From: Malachius bipustulatus
Lineage: Eukaryota > Arthropoda > Insecta > Coleoptera > Melyridae
NCBI GenBank assembly: GCA_910589415.1
Contig: OU342637.1
Location: 28,922,162-28,986,161 of the forward strand
Length of the DNA stretch: 64,000 bases
Direction of reading: 5' to 3'
Both the position numbers and the translations under genes were made by a program. A model generated the notes under the pieces. The model was given only the letters and a program-made list of their open reading frames with translations. It was not told the DNA's origin and searched no databases. This document shows positions 1-11,000 of the stretch, one piece after another. Every line of letters starts with the position of its first letter. Position 1 is the first letter of the stretch.

Positions 1-268
1 GACAGCTTCTCATGTGATATTCGAGTGTCCAGCACTCGTAAGAACGCGCTATCCGGTCCTGGGACTCCTCAGCCCAGGGAGCCTGCTAGCGGAAAAGACC
101 TTGGTCAGCGGACTGCTGAACCTTGTCAAAGGAACGGAGCTCTTCTAACCAAGGAAAATCTAAATGAGAGAAATACAATAAGCCCGCTGGCTTCAGTGTC
201 TGGGATTACATAAACCATATCTCACATTTAGTTAAAATACCAATACCAATACCAATACCAATACCAGT
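1..268 (+). pseudogene. 3' end of a non-LTR retrotransposon (ORF2 C-terminus plus tail)
   Basis: An open frame enters from the window edge at base 2 and stops at TAA 146-148. It reads as the last ~48 residues of a Jockey/R1-type ORF2. It contains a His followed by VIFEC and a Cys-Pro-Ala-Leu run, which is the second half of the C-terminal cysteine-histidine zinc-knuckle-like motif (CCHC) that follows the reverse transcriptase in these elements. About 90 bp of 3' UTR follow, and then a 6-bp tandem repeat typical of the 3' terminus of such elements. The 5' part lies outside the window. The element runs left to right and ends just before a Tc1-like pseudogene that reads the other way. The clade is not certain (Jockey, R1 or Loa-like); that this is a non-LTR C-terminus is fairly secure. 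Confidence 0.7.
239..266 (+). repeat. (CCAATA)n 3' terminal microsatellite
   Basis: Four to five uninterrupted copies of a CCAATA hexamer end the non-LTR element described above. A short tandem repeat replaces a poly(A) tail in many non-LTR retrotransposons, so this probably marks the element's exact 3' boundary. Confidence 0.8.
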
Positions 269-298
269 AGTTCGTGTCATGAAGCCAAAAGAGGAAAC

Positions 299-1344
299 TC
301 ATAAGAAAACAAGTTGTGACAGTGTAATCAATTTTGACAGTGGCCCAGGGATCTGGTTTCTGAGCGTGCAAAGAAAGAGGTCCTCCCCGATTTTTCTAAG
401 TAAAGTACCGCCGACCTCCACCCGCATGTTTTCTGGAACTAAAAAATATCTCCTTAACTTCGGATCGCCCCAAAGCTTCGGGAAAGGTCTTGTCACATCT
501 GCTGCGATGAACTGCTGTGGGATGTTTTCCCATTCCTGCGAGAGCACTTAGTTAACGTTCTGAATGGTTTGTGGCGGAGGACGAAGCCTCCGAAGGTGAC
601 GGATCCAGTTCATTCCATGAATGCTCTATAGGGTTCAGGTGTGGCGATAAGGTTGGCGAGATCATTTTCGTGATACCCGCGTCCTCCAAGAAATGTTTTG
701 TGGGAAACATGGGGCTGAGTCGAGGGCCGAGTTTATCTTGCTGAAGGATGAAGTCCTCGTCTACATTTTCTGCAAATGGTAGAACATGCTGAACGAGAAA
801 TTCATTCACTTAACGCTGAGCATCCGTTTGTCATCAGTAATTCATCACCCCAAATCATGACTGAGCCTCCACCGAACGGTACCATTTCTATCACATGTTG
901 ATCCAAAAATCGTTCATTTCGTCGTCTTCGTATTCGGCACATGTATTTGGTCATCATTACGCCAAAGTTTGTTTCTTGATTAATTGTAAAATAAAACTCG
1001 TCCCCATTTTGCTTGGTTTCATCGAAGATGCTCTCTTGCCAAGAGTAGTCGTGCTCTTCGATAGTCTCGGGTGCGCTAATCTTCGACAATATTGAGGTCT
1101 TTGGTGTTGGATGGAAACAGCAAGTGAAGTTCTTACTGGGTCGTGGAGTACTTGTCGGAGGATGGCTCGATCTTCTTCCAGGATAGTCCTTGCCCTGCTC
1201 ATGTAGTAAAAAATCGGTCTCTCTTCACCTTTAAATTCTCCGGTGCTTTACAGAACGTGATTTTCCCAGTAGTCATGCCACTTCTGCGATAGACCTTCCA
1301 TTATTAATCACCACAACGATACGTACTGCTTCATTTTGTTCCAT
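299..1344 (-). pseudogene. Tc1-like (DD34E) transposase pseudogene, copy 1
   Basis: Read on the minus strand, the four blocks in order are: an N-terminal paired-like helix-turn-helix starting at ATG 1344 with NNGRSIAEVA; a block with EEDRAILRQVL (1202-957); a block with the first catalytic Asp in SIFDETKQ (around 1021) and the GGGSVMIWG motif; and a block with LQQDKLGPR (second Asp, around 733) and SPHLNPIEHSW, which carries the catalytic Glu (around 620). The C-terminal QEWENIPQQFI follows. The order and motifs are those of Tc1 transposases, normally about 340 residues. The blocks lie in different frames with internal stops, so at least three frameshifts have accumulated and the gene is dead. 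I did not find convincing terminal inverted repeats. The left end abuts the non-LTR tail. Confidence 0.88.
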
Positions 1345-1430
1345 TGCTTAGTTCATTCTTGTGCTTTAGCTTAGGTGCCTTAGCTTAGCAACCGGATATG
1401 TGCCGCTGATCATAGTTACCATACATCCCT

Positions 1431-4018
1431 GTAAAACTACATTGCAACGTTGCACAGTTCCAGAGGATCTGATAGAAGGGCTAGAGCTCAAAGAATGAAC
1501 TCAACGGGTAATATAAGCTCCAGTGAATCCGAATATGCCAGCAAAATGTTTTCAAATAACATCTTATGATCAAGAAAGAAGTGGTAAGAAGTGGTAACCT
1601 TGGTAATGCTTTGAACAATTTTTGGGTGACCTATTTTGTGATGAGAAAAATCGATTTGCCTTAAACTTGAGTCATCTTTGTGCATCTTGTGAACTGTATT
1701 TTCACAATTAATGAAGATATTGGCAAACATTTGGTCCAGAGAGTCTGCATTAATTTTGAATCAATCATTCCAGCCTGTAAAATGGTTACTGAACTTTTGG
1801 TGGTTACAGGGTAAGCTCAAAATTTCAATTTTAAAATCGGGCGATTTTTGTACATCGGTGAATTCCAAGTCATGTCACTCCATAATGCAGACATACACAA
1901 ACCTGAGTGTTGGAGACCTTCGAGAATATCAGTGCCGTTTGATTCGTGAAAAATTAAAAAAATCTAGTCACCGGTTTGTCGGCGAGGGTCAAAGTTACTT
2001 ACTGACTCTATTCATAAGAGAGCTTTCCTTTTGACCGGGGGCCCGGATTTGTCTAAACATTTAGGTTTAGTTTCTTTTCTTGAATTTTTTTTGAAATTCG
2101 AGGAAAAGTTGCTGACCTGAGCCTTTTTTACCTCAACTGTACCTCTTTCTGAGTTAACTGAAGTTCCCTGGCTAAACTGAAAGCTATGCGTTGTGTTCTG
2201 GAGGCACTATTTATATTTCCACTGAGGATAAAACCTGTTCTAATTATTGTTGTGTCTCAACAGTATCAAAGGTACCTATCTGGAGTCAGTTTAAGCACAG
2301 GAGTTTATTTGACTTGTCATGAAGTTGTATCAAAAAATGTTTGTCTCCCTATTGAAACCTGATATAGTATTTCAACACTCCTTCATTTTCTTTCCGCAGA
2401 TTCTTTTTGAAAAAAAAATAACGAGATGGGACTTTGAAATGGATCTAATCGGAAACCAAGGAGAGAATATTTTTTTATGCATCATAACTTTGATGGCCAT
2501 TTCTAAACCTTGCTACAAGTTAATGTGCATATACTTCCAGCTCATTTTTGAAATATAACATTTAACAAGCGCGTGAATGTTAAAATATTACAGAACTCCC
2601 AACCGCTGACATAAAACGGGGTATATAAAGCTTCCGTAAGAATTCTTAGTTTTAGGACAGAGTTTATCGCTGTTTTCTCTATCGCAGGACCGGATGGGTT
2701 CGGCTCTACCTTTTACGACTTCGAAATTTATTACAAGGAAGGTTTAACCGCAGATTCAGTGCTGAATGTACAATCTGTCCTATAAAATTTAGAATTTAAT
2801 GTGATAACTGGTGAACACTCATCTGCCTGGAACAATAAACTCTCAAAATCTCGGATTCTACCCCACACGGATTTTAGTTAATTTATCAGTTGGTATTCCA
2901 CTGGCGAACCATCCCAGGTACCTATTCCTTTTATGTTCGCTTTAATCAGAGATACATAGTGTTCTAAATGGTCCGAATAAGAACAAAATGTAGAGGAAGA
3001 ATCAAATATGCAACTTGTTTCAAATTAAGTTAGACTTTGTCGGTAGATTCTGTAGATTTGAACAGTAAGCGTACTGGAAATGCCAATTATATTAATTGTT
3101 CAGGAAGTATGTTGCATCAGTGAAACTCTAACATGTTTAACTATATTAATTCATATTTTAAACTGCGTTAGTCTGATCCTAATAATTTAAATTTATCAAT
3201 TATTACATATACAAGAACTTATACAGATGCAGACCTCAAATAATTTGTTCAACATCAGTTATTTTTAAACCCCAGCTGTCTTGAATGTTTTATCTCTAAC
3301 CCTCATTAATTCAAAGGAAAGAAGTCAATATTGGAATCGAAGAGGAATGTTTTATTAGGTACAATCTAATTATCTCCTGAAGGTTTATCGTATTGTTGTT
3401 AGTGTTACTTTTTGCTCAGCGCTCTCAATCACAAATAAAACACCAGCTGAGACTTCAAATATGGTAACATGGCAGATTTCCAAAACATTTTCAATCAGCA
3501 CTGATTTATACTCTTCGTACCTAATCAAAGGGATGTCTTCTGTTCATAGGATTTATGCATGCGAATACTTCCATTTTTTGCTCCACAGCTTTATATCTCC
3601 GTTACAAAGAATCAACGCCGTATATAATCCTGTTTTCAGTATAATCAATATTTTATATGAAAAAAACTGTTACATGCGGCTTATGGCTGCGGACGCTGCG
3701 CTAAGTCTCTACTGTTGTCATCGCATTTCTCACTCCTCATCCTCCTAGTCGAAAATGAGGCTGGTAACAATTTCTTGAAAATTGCGCTTCTCGCGATGCG
3801 TTCTAATTGTTGGTAGAAAAATAATAAGATTCAAAATTGGAAAGGCTAGAAGCCACATCTCACCTTGAGGGTCTGGAAGCGGACTCTCCTATTCCTGAAT
3901 TCTCCTTGTTGAGCTCAACTTACATCTTGTCTTGATTATTCGCTACAAGAGTCAAAATGAGTAGCTTAACACCAATCAGCAATCAACGACATTACAACGT
4001 ATGGTTTAGTTTAAGTTA
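1431..4018. other. Gene-poor A+T-rich stretch
   Basis: No coding region, RNA gene or transposon core was recognised. Open frames are short and lack domain motifs. The only site worth marking is the TATA-like sequence at 2622, listed separately. Confidence 0.5.
2622..2747 (+). promoter_or_regulatory. Candidate TATA promoter upstream of a 17-codon ORF
   Basis: TATATAAAG at 2622-2630 fits the TATAWAAG consensus. About 65 bp downstream an ATG (2694) opens a 17-codon frame ending in TAA at 2747. A pyrimidine-rich tract ending in CAG lies just before the ATG and could be a splice acceptor. No known gene is recognisable. In an A+T-rich region the motif could be chance. Confidence 0.22.
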
Positions 4019-4022
4019 CACT

Positions 4023-4900
4023 TGTAACGAGATTTTCTGTTAGGTAGAGGTGAGTTTCCAGGAGTGGATATCTGCCCCTTTGTACCCGCAACAAGTCAAT
4101 TAAAAATTATAATCTTTATTTACAAGTATGCCTATTTACACATATATGATCTGGCAATGCTAATATCGATAACTAATGTATCCTGTGGGCCGGCTCTCGT
4201 CCTCTACGGTCAGTCCAATTGGTCACAGATAGCCGCGTCTGGGCGCGCGCTAAGCTGATTGGTCGTTAATTGCTGCCACTGTCAATCAGTTCACGGACGA
4301 ATCTTCAATGCCAGTCGTCCGCTCGCAGTCGCACCGTGCGTGTCGATCGCTGTATTCTCCGGAACACGCGCCGGGAAGATATCTGGGAGAATATTCTCCG
4401 ACGGCGGGGCTACCTGAAACAAAGTCCGTGCCCGATGCCTCAATATGACCTCGGGACGGCTGTTACTGGATCCGGCCCTCAATACAGGCCGGGTAGGGAC
4501 TGGAGGGATCAACCGGTACCTCAATACAGCGCCGGTTGATTCCCTATACTGTTCGGTTGCCGGCCAGAGTTCACTTCACTCTGGTCGATCTCCCGATGCC
4601 GGGTTACAGTTAGGTTTGACTCATTTCATCGACCTACTGTAGCCGGCTATGTAAATTGTATGGGTGCACTCACTACATGCCCCAGATGATCTCCAAGTTC
4701 AATTCACAAGGAAAGAGAGTTGTTCGCGAGTCAGTACCTCGGATCCTCTGGTCAGCTCTTCAGTTGGCTCTCTTTATATAGCCGGTGCTGGTGGAGATAA
4801 CCTGCTAATCGCAGTCGTAAAAACTGTATCACTCCTGATAAGCCCCTCTAATAATAAAAATAAATAATAATTACCAACGAAAGCCTTGGATTTCGTTACA
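4023..4900 (-). mobile_element. Solo LTR, family 1, copy 1 (878 bp)
   Basis: The segment begins TGTAACG and ends CGTTACA, a 7-bp terminal inversion with the canonical TG...CA of LTRs. It is bounded by an exact 4-bp target duplication, CACT (4019-4022 and 4901-4904). Related copies at 13155-13957 and 59205-60079 share the start, the end and most of the interior, each with its own duplication. There is no internal region or second LTR nearby, so this is a recombined solo LTR. Orientation is inferred: on the minus strand TATATAAAG (around 4772-4780) and AATAAAG (around 4108) are in promoter-then-polyadenylation order. Plus-strand signals are weaker. The 4-bp duplication suits Ty3/gypsy-type elements, but no pol gene is present to confirm this. 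Confidence 0.88.
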
Positions 4901-5009
4901 CACTTATGACGAGAAATCGCGTTCTTTACCGGTCTTTCAATAATTAGAGCAAACAAAAGTTCCATGACACAATAGCGACAATTATTGATTCATTGTGCGA
5001 ATAGCAATA

Positions 5010-5275
5010 TGCCCCACGAAAGAATCTGGCTTCAACAGGATGGAGCTCCTCCTCATTTTGGTGTTAATGTTAGGCTATTTCTCAACAACGTATTTTCCGG
5101 CAGGAGGATGGGGCGGCGAGGAGCGATAGAATGGCCTGCGCGCTCACCCGACTAGATATTTTTCTCTGGGGGTATTTAAAATTAAGGGTTTAGATCAATA
5201 GGCCCAACAATTAAAAAGATCTAAAGCACCAAATTATAAAAAAATTACAAATAATCGACCTATGTCGGGATTTTG
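5010..5275 (+). pseudogene. Mariner/Tc-type transposase fragment (C-terminal catalytic part)
   Basis: The plus strand encodes WLQQDGAPPHF (second catalytic Asp), then IEWPARSPD. After a small frame-disrupting deletion come LDIFLWGYLK (third catalytic Asp) and a remnant resembling the NRPxxIxDLK tail. This order is that of a widespread insect mariner-like transposase family whose signature reads roughly D-GAPPH ... IEWPxRSPDL ... LDFFLWGYLK. Stops and the frame change show it is inactive. The N-terminal half is missing, and no inverted termini were seen. The fragment starts about 110 bp after the solo LTR. Confidence 0.82.
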
Positions 5276-5280
5276 AAAAA

Positions 5281-5938
5281 AAAAATTGTAAATAACAAAG
5301 TTATGAATATTAAGCGGAACTTTATCACCACGCTGTATATAAATCTGGTCGAGATATGGACCCTTTACATGAATATGCTTACCGAAAATTTTACTTACTG
5401 GCAAGAATAATTTTTAGCGGGCACGGTGTAGAAATATCAGGCACGTAATCGCGTTAGCGTATCGGATCAACTCCGTCCCAGTTCTAGGGGTGGATTGGAG
5501 TTTCATCCCCCAGGCCACTAACGGAATGCAACACAGCAGCTATAAATCAGTGTGGCCAACTTCTACACGCTGAAGCAGCTTCCATTCATATGATTATGCC
5601 CGGATTCCACCACTCGAGTCTCGACTCTCTAATCGAGAGTTGTTGAATAGTTGAGCTTATCATGCCTAATTATATCAGGGGAAACACGCCAGTTATGTTA
5701 ATGAATTGCAAATTCTTAGGCGACGAGAGATGTTTCTTTTGTGAGTTCACACCTTTAAACTGAGTGCGGATTGTTATTGGATCCGGGAAGCTTGTTATTC
5801 GAATTATAAAACGCGGAGATTCTTTCAATGATCACTTCAAAGTTGCACGGAAGTAATTCTTATATCCACTTCTCTTGAATAATATTGTTTACGGTTGTAA
5901 AATGTAAGAGGCAATCGTTAGATTTGATGTGTCTAGTA
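5281..5938. other. Unannotated A+T-rich spacer
   Basis: I see no gene or transposon core. A small perfect hairpin (arms ACTCTC/GAGAGT near 5624) is the only structure noted. Confidence 0.4.
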
Positions 5939-6168
5939 TACAGGTGCCCCAGTTTATAATAGCGTAACTTGAGAATTCCATAGAAAAAGTAATTTTTTTG
6001 ATCAATGGAATTTCTCAAAACGTTTCACAGTAACTGCGTTAATTGAACTACATAGGTACATGATTTGATGTTCATAATAAAAATTATTCAATTCAGAGAC
6101 GGTCATCTGGGTATGTTGTTACCTTTTTTATTGAATAATCTCTACACCGCTGACTTTAATGCAGATTA

Positions 6169-7640
6169 TGTAACGCAGAAAAGAGGGAAATAATTACTCA
6201 CATGTAAATTCACAAATTTATTTCGTCAGGGCCGTCGTTTTTCTAGTCACTCACCGTTTCTCTTGCCTTGCGACGTCTCGGCTCACGCCCTAAAGAGTTA
6301 AAACTTGCATAAGTGTCCTATTCCTCCTAAAGCTTGCTTAAGCTTATCATGAACTAACGCTTAGCCTTCTTGGTAGCCTCTCTCTGGAGCTGTGACATCA
6401 CCTTGCTGAAGATACGTAAATCACTGTTCAAGGCCATTGCTGAAGTTACTCGACTCAAGACTCTACTTAAGACATCTTGCTCTTAAGCCGTTGATCGTAA
6501 CCTTGCCAAGGATTACGGCGCCAAGGCACGCTGTGGTAACCAGGACCCACCTCCGGTCCTCCCGATCTCAAGTTCATTCGCGGGAGGTCGGCAGGATCCT
6601 CTCGATCCTTCACTCCCGGGGAACCACCAGGCGGTCAGCAGGATCCATCTTGATCCTTCACGTCCGGTTAGAGACCACTAGGCGTTCTGCAGGATCATCC
6701 TCTCGATCCTTCCCGCCCAGGCCACCATAGGCGTTCTGCAGGATCATCTCTCGATCCTTCACGCCCGGTTCGAAACCACTCACGGGTGATCGGCAGGATC
6801 ATCCTCTCGATCCTTCACACCCGGAACAAAGTCCGGCCACACTGGCCTCCACTCTGACCTACACATGCAGGTCACGCAGGCCACACGGGCCGCTCTCAGG
6901 TCTCTCGGGTCGACACCCGTTCTCAGCCTCACAGGCTACTGACCTTCTCTCAGGGACTTAAGCAAACACATGCACATGCACAGGCCCACAGGCCCACTAG
7001 AACTCTACGATCAACGCTCATTTCTCCTTAACACTTCAGCAATTTAGACATCTTCAGCACTCATTAATCTTTGTCTCTCAATAAGTACTTATCATGATTC
7101 TGTGTTTCACTGATTTACCTCTATGTTCATGCTTTATTTATTCGTGCTTTACATGCTTGCATGCAGTTTCTCCTTATTTGACTATAAATAGATGTGAGCT
7201 CATTAACTTCGAATCTTAAGACAGGCTAATAATAATAGTTATTATCTTTATAAATTATAGCTCAATTAATAATCATGATTACTTAACTCTCGTTGCTTAT
7301 CCTAACTCTATTTATCTTAAGAATAGGACACTTAGTGAGTACATCAACTCACCTGTTATCTATTATAAAAGAACGCCAGAATGCACCAAACACAACACAC
7401 AAGAAATCACCAACTCACTCGACGACTTTCAAAACACAACTGATCGATCGGGATGATTACTGATTACCGCCCCGCGTCTTACAGTCAAGTGTCAATGGAC
7501 ATTTCATTTCTTTCACGCAACGGATGTTAATTCTTCAGCATCCGGATGTTTATATTAACAAAGCGACCGGTTGTTACAGATCTACTGGATTTCGATACCA
7601 AATATGTAATGAATGAGATGAATCAGATTTACGTCTTACA
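6169..7640 (-). mobile_element. Candidate solo LTR inside a foldback element (1,472 bp)
   Basis: The segment starts TGTAACGC and ends GTCTTACA (TGTAA...TTACA). It is flanked by ATTA on both sides (6165-6168, 7641-7644), and it interrupts the left arm of the foldback element. It is richer in G+C than its surroundings and contains a minisatellite. On the minus strand AATAAA (around 6223) lies ~50 bp from the end, as in an LTR. A plus-strand TATAAATAG near 7185 leaves the orientation uncertain. The right boundary is not fully secure, because the same CGTCTTACA string also occurs at 7476-7484 without a matching duplication. No homologous second copy is present in the window. Confidence 0.5.
6580..6825. 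repeat. Minisatellite, ~47-56 bp unit, five copies
   Basis: The string CTCGATCCTTCACGCCCGG and close variants recur at about 6604, 6651, 6703, 6750 and 6806, separated by variants of AGGCGTTCTGCAGGATCAT. Units vary in length and have diverged. The array lies within the candidate LTR. It gives an open but low-complexity frame that I do not consider a gene. Confidence 0.75.
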
Positions 7641-8295
7641 ATTAGATATTTTTGGTAGATACCCTGTTTTGTTTAGAGGAGGATCCTTTTCTGACGTTTC
7701 TGTTGTTAAATGCACTGTTTCCGAGATATTTCACAATGAACCAACCCGTACAGGGTAAAATATGATCAAAATCAATGTTAATGAGCCTTGCAGAAATTAG
7801 TCATTTTTACGATCGTTATTGAAGCGTGTTACATTACAAAAAACTTGCATTGCGAAATATCTTCAAAACAGTGCGTCCTATAAAAAAAAACCTAAGATAA
7901 ATTTTCTCCTGTAAACAAAGCGGGGTAACTACCTAAAAATTAAATCGGCATTAAACTCAGTGGTGTAGGAATTATTCGATAAAAAAGGTAACAACAAACC
8001 AAGATCTCTGCCACTGAATTAAGAAATTTCTCTACCGAATGGTGAAGTTATGCTACTATAAACTGGGACAGCCTGTAGAGACCCTCATTTTGAGAAAGTG
8101 CTTTAGTTTTTTCGAAATTAAATTAATTTTTTGTTTGTTGCTAAAGTTGCAGGGAATATTAGACAATTTTTAGGCAAACACGTACGTCGAAAAAATATTT
8201 CCTATAAGATATCTTTAACGGGGATCAACTTAGTGCCCCTAAGTAGGGGAAAACAAAGAAGGCGCCCAAATGAACTAGTAGGATTTCTGTACGAT

Positions 8296-8330
8296 TATAA
8301 TAATAATAATAATAATAATAACATTTATTT
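8296..8330 (-). repeat. (TTA)n tail of the non-LTR element
   Basis: About eleven TTA repeats on the minus strand lie directly after an AATAAA-like signal, at the 3' end of the Jockey-like remnant. Confidence 0.8.
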
Positions 8331-9042
8331 CCTTATTATAAATACATTAAAAAATATTATTGTATTTTTTATGGAAAATAATAAATTGTAAAATTAGTTA
8401 TAAAGTTATAAAATTATGAAATTATGAAATAAAGTTATTAAATTATAAATCCAAAGAATTGTTCAAATATTCATTTAAGCTATAGTAGCATTTTTGTAAT
8501 AAAATATTTTTAATTTCTTTTGAAATTTTTTTTAAATTATATTTTTTGTAATTATTTGGTAAATGATTATAAATTTTGGCACATATGTATTCAGAAGATA
8601 ATTCATAATGAGTGGTATTATGTTTATTTAAAATAATTGTATTAGAATTTCTGGTATTAGAATTGAAAAGAGTAAACAAATTTTTATTTTTATGTACAAA
8701 ACAGAGACATTCGTATATAAATAGACTTGGAAATGATAAAATTTTTAAATTTTTAAATAATTTTTTACAAGATGTCATGCGATTAACATTGCCTAGTATT
8801 CTTATGCAATTTTTTTGAATTTTGAAAATAATTAACCAATCCAAAGAATTCCCCCAATGTATTATTCCGTATTTTAAAATAGAATAAAAATTTGAATAAT
8901 ATACTGTTTTTAAATTTCCTAATTTTAATCCTTTATTCTTTAAAAATCGAAGTTGGATTTTGATTATTTTATTATTTTTTTTATTGATTATCTTACCAAT
9001 AGATGGCAGCGGCAAGCAAATAATGAAAAATAATTTTTTCTA
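8296..9042 (-). pseudogene. 5'-truncated Jockey-like non-LTR retrotransposon, ORF2 C-terminus
   Basis: A minus-strand frame of about 190-200 codons ends at 8443. It reads as the region after the reverse transcriptase palm of Jockey-type ORF2: YYSNFYSILKYGIIHWG, then IFKIQKNCIRIL, then KKLFKNLKILSFPSLFIYE, and finally AKIYNHLPNNYKKY with a closing YSLNEYL. These are the conserved thumb and C-terminal landmarks of this group. No stop occurs within the frame, which is notable for a truncated copy. The frame closes upstream at a stop near 9040, so endonuclease and catalytic RT domains are absent. Downstream are ~100 bp of 3' UTR, an AATAAA-type signal near 8327 and a (TTA)n tail (8296-8330) marking the 3' end. 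It is dead through 5' truncation, the usual fate of such insertions. Confidence 0.82.
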
Positions 9043-9050
9043 AGATATTT

Positions 9051-11000
9051 TTGGAAGTTTCTGGTTAATATCCTCAGGGTGGTATGTCGCCACCCTGTAG
9101 GTAAGGTGTGTTTTTGTAACTAGCTTTTAAAAAAGCTAGACTGTGTATATAATGTAATTACATGAAAACGCCATTGCGAATTGCGTGAACAAACATTGTC
9201 GAAAATTAAGTAAATATTAATCGTTCCTACAATATTATTGTGACAAAAAAATTAATTTTCGCATGAAGTATCGAACTGGAAATAATTAGCTATAGGCTCA
9301 GTTTATTTTAAATTATTATTCTACTCGTGTTTTCACCCCAAAAATAACAGATAATACCGTATCAGCTCATGTTTCTCGCAGGCATATATTCAGGCCGATA
9401 TTGTGTTGCAAATTATGTTATCCCAAAGTACAAGATTGAGCTGTTAAGCTGGGTAGTTGAAGTCCCAACCCTTAATCACATCTATGATCTCAACTTCTAA
9501 CACCGTCATCCTGAGGGGCGTGTAAACAGGAAAGGATAAGTGCTGACTAGGCAGGATTCCAGTGACAAATCCTCTCATTACTCCTTAGGCCTTCCAGCAG
9601 GCGTCCCATGGCTAGGTGCTTGCACTGACCTGCCAACAGGCTGATGGGAACTTACAGAGTCAATATTTGCAGTTATTATTTCATACGTTCATATCCCGTG
9701 TAGAATGTACAGCGCCTCTTAAATCACCTTCATGAATAATAAATGAAGGGAATATGAAACCTTAGTTACGAAATAGCGGATGTTCTGACTGAGTATGGCA
9801 TGGTCTTGGGAGGATTCGTATATTCATAAATGCGTGCAAACTGGTAATGTGATTTATTGTTGTATTTCTAATTTTGAATAATAATACTGGTAGGATCTTG
9901 CGGTATCTGATGAAATGCGATTTAAATTCTCGCATTTGTGAGAAAAATCGGAAATATGAGAAACCATTATAAGAAGAAACAATGTTTTCTACTCTCCTAA
10001 CTTATTCTATAGAATTCTGTTCTTAAGTTCTTCTTATAAATCGACAAATTGAGTTACATGTCGTGAGCTTGCAGAAACACGAGGGTAACTTAACGTTGGA
10101 TGCGCGAGGAAGCTCAATATAATAAAAAAGCTTACGAAAAAGAAAGCACAACTGGAAGCCTAGTAATACGTTTTACATGAACTGACTGCTCTTCTTGCAA
10201 GCATGTCGCAAATTTCGATTTAAATTTCCATATTTATAAAAAAAGTTGACATCTCTTCTATCAGTTAGGTTATCAAGTTTTATTTGATCGGATGACATGT
10301 TGGGGCATCGAAAAAAGGTTTGGGAATCTACAAATAATTCTGTCATGTGAAAATTTCGCAGATGAGTGGTTTCAAATAAAGCGAGATCATAAAATAATAC
10401 AATTTCAATTACAATAATTATTATAATATTATAATAATAATAATATAATAATAATAACATACCTCTAATCCAAATTATCAAATTATACATTCTCCTACAT
10501 TTTACGAGGTATATGGTAAATTCGCCTTACCAATTTACCTTCTATCTAAGTAAATAAACATAGTTTTATTTGCCTATGTAATTATGTACATAGCTAATTA
10601 GGATGTTCGCGGAGCTTTGGCATAAATAGACCTTAGTGAAGCTCTATAATAGTTAATGAAACCTTCTGACGTTTTCTTAATATTCTCAGCAGGATTAAAA
10701 TTTTATGATGTTACATTTAATAAATTTTACAATATTAACTTAAATAACATATTACCAAAAGCTTAAGAAATATAAAAAAAATACATAAAGTATATGTGCA
10801 CTTCCAAGCATGAACTTTTCTTGTTTATTTTTCTCTTTGTTCGGTTGTAACATATTTCACTAACCGTGCGCGATGATTTTATCTTGAAAGCTTGACTAAA
10901 AAGAAGTATTGTTGTTTTGTTCAATTTTTTTTTAATAGGTAATTAAAATGAAAAATATATTTTGATTGCTTCTAGTTAAACAAAACAAATTTTAAAGACT
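9051..11000. other. Gene-poor stretch with hairpins, a microsatellite and one unclassified block
   Basis: Two small hairpins lie at 9075-9097 (arms CAGGGTGG/CCACCCTG) and about 9121-9140 (CTAGCTTTT/AAAAGCTAG). The block at about 9460-9660 is less A+T-rich and more complex than its surroundings; it may be the untranslated end of an old retrotransposon, but I cannot name it. An ATA/TAA microsatellite occupies about 10415-10460. No protein motif was seen. Confidence 0.4.

Larger units (their letters stand above)
5941..8075. mobile_element. TA-flanked foldback/MITE-like element split by an LTR
   Basis: The left arm begins CAGGTGCCCCAGTTTATA at 5941. The right arm ends in its approximate reverse complement at 8075, with TA on both sides (5939-5940, 8076-8077). 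The match recurs deeper: about 50 bp at 6114-6168 pairs with about 7955-8010. The inverted repeats therefore extend more than 200 bp inward, with an interior less well conserved. If the 1.48-kb LTR-plus-duplication at 6165-7640 is subtracted, an element of ~660 bp remains. No transposase is encoded. TA targeting suggests mobilisation by a Tc1/mariner-class enzyme (inference). Confidence 0.72.

Noticed and set aside
4291..4524. Frame conserved with 59485-59754 (RPEVILRHR, FQVAPPSEN)
   Set aside because: Both lie inside copies of the same solo LTR. There is no domain, and the third copy does not keep the frame.
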